Below are positions 58,477 to 64,000 of a stretch of 64,000 nt of DNA, piece after piece (the first letter of the stretch is position 1; each line of letters begins with the position of its first letter). The notes under the pieces were generated by a model that searched no databases, was not told the DNA's origin, and saw nothing but the letters and a program-made list of their open reading frames with translations. The position numbers and the translations under genes are program-made. Source of the stretch: Copromyces sp. CBS 386.78 (Eukaryota; Ascomycota; Sordariomycetes; Sordariales; Sordariaceae); NCBI GenBank assembly GCA_030685235.1, contig MU839130.1, forward strand, positions 1-64,000. The letters run 5' to 3'.

Positions 58477-60726
58477 TACGGAGGGTTCCTCGAGGGGAAA
58501 AGAAGAGATGATACAACATACGGGTAGATTTGTGTACCTGATGCATGGCACGTTACCACCACGGAAGGGGGTGGTGGTGTTATGCTGAATGTATCGCTTG
58601 GGCTGCGCGAGTTTCCGCATCGACCGACCACCTCAGCTACTACAACAACCGTCAATGATCTAATCGAGAGCAACTGGGCTATTTCCGGCAAGGCGGCAGT
58701 CACACAGTCAGATGCTGGGTCCTGGATGACGACGACACCTGGCTTCGCGGGTTTTCTTGCGGGCGGTCCCATGGTCGACGGAGGTTTTCCTATGCAATTA
58801 ATGTATGCATCGTGGATGGTTGCAGAGACGAGGTCGAAGCGCTCAAGGTCGATCATGTGTTAATCGCCTTCTCGCAGTTTGGATAAGTAGGACAAGGTCG
58901 AATTAGGAGAGATGGATCAGGACGGGAAACAGTTGGAGTAGAGGAATTGGGTCTGAGAAAGGAAAGAACTCGACAAGGCGGAAGCTTCCGTTTCCAGTCT
59001 TTTCGTGACAGTCGAGCCTCCTCAGAGGTAGGCATCAGGTATGACGGGTTGTCGTGATCAAGAGAGGGCTACCGGGGAGAAAACATGCTCGAGGTCGTCA
59101 CTTCCTTCACATTACCTTAGCTCTAGGGCTTCATCTTCGTTTCACAACCCTTTTCGACTCGGCATGATTTCCGTGCGAAACGCAGTAAAATCTCTCGGTG
59201 ACCAGTGTCGAGTTCTTCTCGTCCTGGCTCCAGGACCCAGATTGCGGTTACGTTAAACGAATGCTTCAGTCGCCTTCGTTTACGGCCCCTTCGCTGCAAA
59301 GCAACAACAGCAACTCACAAAGCTGACGTTTTCATCCTTTTCTGGTTGTAAATCACGTCTCCTAACCGACTTTTCACAGAACATGGTTGTCGGTTCCTCT
59401 CCTCCGCTGCTCCATCAACGGGTCACAGCCACCCCAATTCAGTCGAAATTCAGATATCGACAACGATTCGATATTCCAGCGCGACATCCTCTCCGTTCGG
59501 CCTGTTTGTGCATTTTGCCGCACCATCACCTCTTTTTGGGGTTATTCCCAGGTTGCCCCTTACAATCAAGACCCCTGGCACTCGAGGACCCCAGATCTGC
59601 CGGCAAGCGACCGGAACATCAGCCGGCCATGAGGCTGATCCCCCGCATATTTCATCTTGCAAGAGAACAAACATTCTTACAGCTCTCCCATTTGAGCCAT
59701 GGGAACAAACATCCTTCGATTGAAGGAATGCTTGGCCATCTTCAAGTGCGTGCCTTGGTCCCTGCTCGGGGATTATCAGCTCTACATCCCCCGAATACCC
59801 ACAGACACCCCCGGATTGCCTTGGTCGGTTTCTCGGAATGCTTACACCGTGGCGCCATATCTCATTCCCCGAGTCTACCCTCTGCACCTTCCTCCTCGAC
59901 TCCGACGTTGTGGCCGCGGTTGTGATATGCGACCTGGTATCACCATGCTTGCCTCCCTTTGTATTGAAACCTTAACCTCCGTGGGCTTCTTGATGCCTTC
60001 TCTCCTTAATACGCACAAACACGTTGGGTGGCGCTCTGACGGAAACAGGGGCTTGTGACACAAATGACATGTTTACCGAAAGGGACAGCGGATCGACAGC
60101 TTGTTCTTCTAGAATGGTGGATATTCTTAACCTCGTCTACGTCGGCTACCGGCAGGAACTCGTCGCGGGATAGGGCCGGGGTCCCAGTCGTCCTCGTTCC
60201 GAGGCTGCATTTTGTACGAGTCGAGTTCCAACTACACATCATCTTCCAGCACCCTGACTCCATGTTACGAGCACCTTATATGCCTACCACAGCTGCAGCG
60301 AGAGGAACGAGGCAAGACAAGGTCCCGCAACTGCAAGGACACAGTTTACGATGGGAGGGACGATAATATGTACATCGCTACCTTGTGGTTGTATGCCATG
60401 TTAACGCCGCGTCTCCCAGAGAGATGGTATCCGTGGTTTTCATTTATGTTGCTCCCCCCATCCCTCCATGCAATCTAAAAGTTGACCCGATCTGCAACAT
60501 TACCGCGTGTACTCGCGATATATTTCGTCTTTCCACTCGTTAAACCAAGGCCGGCCTGGTTGTCTTCATTCCCTTACTTTAGGAGGCCTGGTTCTTCTTT
60601 TGCATCGCCCCTTTACACGTCCTGCGGCTCGTCTATTCGCTTTTACTTTTTGTTCTTGTCGCGCTGGCACGTAGTCACTCGATGACATACCCGCTTACGG
60701 ATATCATCCTCTGATCGGTCACGAAC
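58477..60726. other. Intergenic region between the hAT relic and the deacetylase gene
   Basis: Normal composition. Overlapping frames of 90-180 codons occur on both strands (58476-58863 and 59383-60058), but none has a recognised domain or a clear splice-consistent extension. A degenerate gene is possible. Confidence 0.4.
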
Positions 60727-62934
60727 ATGAAGCTCTCTTCCGCTCTCTTAGTCACTTCGCTTGGCTTGACGTTTGCTCATGATGCCAGCGGTGGCCAACA
60801 TGTGCCAAAAATTCTGGGAGGCAGGAAACTTTTGTCCGAGCTAAAGGCATTCCGTTCGGGACCTGTGCACGCAGCTACTCCTTTGAGCGAGCGTGCGCCA
60901 ACACTCGAGCGGAACTCTGGCCCGCGCAAGCGGGATGCCAACGACCAACAATGCGGGCCAGGGCTTGGGAGTTGTGCAGCTGGAAAGTGCTGCTCCTTTG
61001 AAGGGTTCGACTAGCTCTCCTATTCTCAAGCTGTTGAGTATGAATACTGACATCCTTTTGATAGATGGTGTGGAGTGGGCAAGGACTATTGCACTGCTCC
61101 TGACTGCCAAATAAACTATGGTCCAGGTTGTGACGGGGTATGAATGACTACCACCCAAACAAAGCCGAAATCTTCACTAACGACCGGCGCAGAACCAAAA
61201 GCCTTCAGGGCCTGACACGTCCGGAATTTCAAGGCCAAAAGTGGGCAAAGTCCTCTATGCTGGAGGGGGGATCTACGACTGCGTTACCGACGGAGACATT
61301 GCGTTGACATTCGATGATGGACCATACCTCTACACCAACGATCTACTCGACAAGTTGAAGGTTGGAACTCCATCGCTTTATTACGGAGGATAATGGCTGA
61401 CGTTGGATACAGAGCTATGGGGTCAAGGCCACATTTTTCATCACGGGCAATAACATCGGTAAAGGAATGATCAACGACCCGAGTACTCCCTATCCGGCGA
61501 TTATCAGGGTAAATAACTTGTCCTGGACGGCTTTTTGGTTAATTGTTGACTGACTCTCTTCACAGAGAATGCATGCCGAGGGCCACCAGATTGCCAGCCA
61601 TACTTGGTCCCACGAGAACGCCAGTCAGCTGACCAACACTCAAATGACGAACCAGATGGTGTGGAACGAGATTGCATTTAACTCTATCCTTGGTTTCTTC
61701 CCAACGTATATGAGGTAAGTTCACACGGATTTTCGACTATGCTCTCATCTCTGACTCTCAACTAGGCCGCCTTATTCGATCTGCGAGAAGAACTGCCAAA
61801 ACGTCTTGTCAACGCTCGGCTACCATGCTGTTTACTTCAATCTTGACACCGAGGGCTACCTGCACGACGACGCCAAACAGATCCAGACTAGCAAGAACAT
61901 CTGGGATAAGGCAATTAAGAATTCCAATCCCTCGAGCGACAGCTTCCTCCATATCGAACACGACATTCACGTACAGACGGTTTACAACCTGACCGACTAC
62001 ATCTTGACTTCACTTTTCTCCAAGGGATACAGGGCGGTGACAGTAGGAGAGTGTCTGGGCGACCCGGCGGAAAACTGGTACCGTACCGGACCAGCTGTTC
62101 CGTCGCTTAGCTCTACCTCGACGGTAAGAACTACTACATCAACCACCAGCATCAAATCCTCGAGCACTTTCACCAGCAGCCGTACCACCACGAGATCCAC
62201 AGTCCTTGCAACTACCACGAGCACAAGCCCAAGCACAAGCATAAAGACACGATCCACTGGCGTCCTCGTTCCACCAACTACGAGCACTTCCACTACTAGC
62301 ACAAGCATCCGCACGAGTTCTACTGTCCTAGTCATTCCAACCACGAGCATAAGCACTTCTAGCACTCGTTCTACAACAAGTAAGACCTTTCCCCGTCCTC
62401 CCTACTGGCCTCTCTTGGCCCTCCCCATCATTCATCTCTTAATACCGTGAACTTCGCTCGCCAAATCCAACCCCCTCTCATCCGAAAGGGGTCCGGTTCA
62501 GCAAGTATTACCCTTCACCTTTGTCTCCCCCTCCCATTTGCCCTTTGTCTTCGTGAACCATAACATTGATGATTTCCTCCCAAACAATCTAGCAGGAAGA
62601 ACACACTTGGCATAGTTCTATTGAAGTACAAGGATGAGAAGAGCTGAAGCTGACTCCTAACCTCTTTTGTGGTTTTACATCAGTAACAAAACCAACAACC
62701 ACCTCTTCAACCCCACCTCCAAAAGACGGCGACTTAACCATCAGCATCAACGGCGAGTGTGGCCCCGACTTTGGCCAGACGTGCTTGGGGAGCAGGTTCG
62801 GAGAGTGCTGCGGGTCGGCAGGAAGATGTGGCTCGAGCTTGTTGCACTGTTGGGCCCAGGTTGGGTGCCAGGTTGGGTATGGGAATTGTTTAATGGGTTC
62901 TGTCGAGGGGGCTGTAGGGACCGAGGGGTGGTAG
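60727..62934 (+). CDS. Secreted chitin/polysaccharide deacetylase with CBM18 domains at both ends
   Basis: Seven exons: 60727-61004, 61065-61137, 61193-61360, 61413-61508, 61566-61714, 61766-62379 and 62684-62934. All phases agree, giving 542 residues. Signal peptide MKLSSALLVTSLGLTFAHD. An N-terminal chitin-binding type-1 (CBM18) domain spans about 75-116 (QCGPGLGSCAAGKCC, joined over intron 1 to WCGVGKDYC). The NodB-type carbohydrate esterase 4 domain shows TFDDGP (about 156-161, metal-binding Asp), SHTWSH (His 217 and 221), RPPYS (about 255) and LHIEHD near the end. A long Ser/Thr linker leads to a second CBM18 at about 485-528 (ECGPDFGQTC, FGECCGSAGRCG). The family removes acetyl groups from chitin to make chitosan. 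The last intron is 304 bp, far longer than the others. If it is kept, translation ends at 62450 with a hydrophobic tail. Confidence 0.88.
62380..62683 (+). other. 304-bp last intron of the deacetylase gene, possibly retained
   Basis: Starts GTAAGA and ends TTTTACATCAG with a CTCCTAAC branch site about 25 bp before the acceptor, so splicing is well supported. The host frame stays open for 23 codons into it, ending at 62450 in PPYWPLLALPIIHLLIP, a short hydrophobic tail after a Ser/Thr-rich stretch. The retained-intron product would be 482 residues without the second CBM18. Confidence 0.6.
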
Positions 62935-63785
62935 GGGTATAGTGGATGTAATGAGGGCTTGTGGTGTAGGATGTCAGATGCTATTCCGAGTGTCATTTAG
63001 TGTCTATGGTAAAAATGTGTGTATTAACTTGTCTTCTGTCGGCTTTTCATTGATGCTCTCATCATTGCCTTGTTCGAATGAACGAGTCGGGTGAATCATC
63101 GTGTCTGCTCGCGTTTGAGATGAGAACTAAAGGGAGACTTTGAAATATCTCACATGTGGAGAGATATACAGTGTCCCACGGTAGAACGTCCGTTCGAATG
63201 GCAAACGGGCGTGTTCCGTGATAAGACAGTTCATACGTTTCATATATGTCAACATTTTCACATTCAAGTCTAAACACAGTCTCATTACATTTCACTTCAC
63301 TCAAAAGCATATCAGGAACCAAAAAAAGTTGTGTAGCGGCATTTGACCCATTCGGGTTCTTCGGGACACCATCTTTTGTGGTGTCCCAGCCAAAAAGAAT
63401 CATTTGATTTTGTTATCAAAAATTGTGTATGCCAAGCCAGAACAACCATAACTTTCTTTCTTTTTTTTTTTGGGGAAAGAGAGGGTGGCCGACGGCTTGA
63501 TAGGTAAACGAATCGAAGAGCACCAAGGTATTGGTATAGTAGTAGACAGGACAGATGCAGGCAATTGGTATCGCCTGAACAAGACAAAATAGGACAAATA
63601 TGACATCGTTGCTCCCTTCCTCCTCCGCCGTGCTGCGCGCTCGCTCCAAGGAACGTGAGATACTTTCTCTTTCATTGAGAGAGAAGAGAAAAGGGCCCGT
63701 TGAGCTCCCCTTGTGTGTGTGTTCACCCGTCCTGGAGCAACGATGCTTACTTTGTTTGAAGCATCTTCATCAAGGAGAAGAACAC
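62935..63785. other. Convergent 3' flanks of the deacetylase gene and the gene at the window edge
   Basis: Non-coding; includes a T-rich tract near 63456-63472. No gene seen. Confidence 0.5.
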
Positions 63786-64000
63786 TTAAGCGGAAGCAGC
63801 AGCAGCGGCATTGGCAGCATCAGCAGCCTCCTCAGCAGCGTTGAGCGCCTCACGTTCCTGCTCGAGCGCAATGCTTTCAAGAAGCTGGTTGGTGACACCC
63901 TTCTTCTCGCCGGCGGCCTGGGCAGCGCGGAGCTCAGCGACGGCATCGGCGATGCCAAGCTGCTCGTCGGTCCAGAGGGGAGTAACGGGCTCAGCGTTGG
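63786..64000 (-). CDS. 3' end of an unidentified gene (partial)
   Basis: The minus strand from the window edge reads an open frame of 70 codons ending at TAA (63788-63786). It begins NAEPVTPLWTDEQLGIADAV, continues with a Glu/Ala-rich helix-like stretch (LLESIALEQEREALNAAEEA) and ends in an Ala run (ANAAAAASA). Codons mostly end in C or G, as in well-expressed genes, and the competing frame on the same strand is Pro/Arg/Leu-rich and looks like a shadow. I do not recognise the family; a soluble helical protein end is all that can be said. Confidence 0.65.
   Translation of the reverse strand, partial: NAEPVTPLWTDEQLGIADAVAELRAAQAAGEKKGVTNQLLESIALEQEREALNAAEEAADAANAAAAASA

Noticed and set aside
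58476..58863. Overlapping plus and minus frames right next to the hAT insertion, one with a dehydrogenase-like end (GGPMVDGGF)
   Set aside because: The match is too short, and no cofactor-binding start or second half exists on the other side of the transposon.

Overview
The window is nuclear DNA of a filamentous ascomycete, most likely a Neurospora species. Three things point there. Genes carry short (about 50-130 bp) GT-AG introns with CTAAC/CTGAC branch sites. Two blocks (about 1-8830 and 54874-58468) show the signature of repeat-induced point mutation (RIP): CpA and TpG nearly absent, TpA in excess, CpG kept, and every reading frame broken by TAA/TAG. The gene set includes the MAPKKK NRC-1 and a 482-residue adenylosuccinate lyase; from memory ade-4 is on Neurospora linkage group III, which I could not verify.

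Layout. 1-5.6 kb: RIP-destroyed Ty3/gypsy chromovirus (protease-side sequence, RT, RNase H, integrase, chromodomain). 5.6-8.8 kb: LTR-like sequence, then a RIP-destroyed MULE transposase on the minus strand. 8.8-15.5 kb: unique DNA with no gene I can support. 15.5-17.1 kb (+): Hal4/Sat4-type protein kinase. 19.0-20.5 kb (+): mitochondrial HTD2-like hydroxyacyl-thioester dehydratase. 21.7-26.1 kb (-): four-exon PH-like/leucine-rich-repeat/proline-rich protein of CARMIL-like architecture. 26.1-33.5 kb: long divergent intergenic region holding a 605-bp MITE. 33.5-36.3 kb (+): nrc-1. 37.4-40.5 kb (-): VPS18. 42.6-43.3 kb (-): GPI-type cell-wall protein. 48.1-50.6 kb (+): C2H2 zinc-finger protein. 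51.8-53.6 kb (-): ade-4. 54.9-58.5 kb: RIP-destroyed hAT transposon with 16-bp terminal inverted repeats (TIRs) and an 8-bp target duplication. 60.7-62.9 kb (+): seven-exon chitin deacetylase with chitin-binding domains at both ends. 63.8-64.0 kb (-): 3' end of an unidentified gene.

The genes do not form one pathway. They are housekeeping and signalling genes (kinases, vacuolar trafficking, purine and mitochondrial lipid synthesis, cell wall) set among heterochromatic transposon relics. I rebuilt exon structures by hand from splice signals, reading-frame phase and protein-family continuity; no transcript data were available. I found no new self-contained system. The points best worth following are the exactly delimited hAT and MITE insertions, a possible splice switch in the deacetylase between a chitin-binding end and a GPI-like tail, and the CARMIL-like protein.
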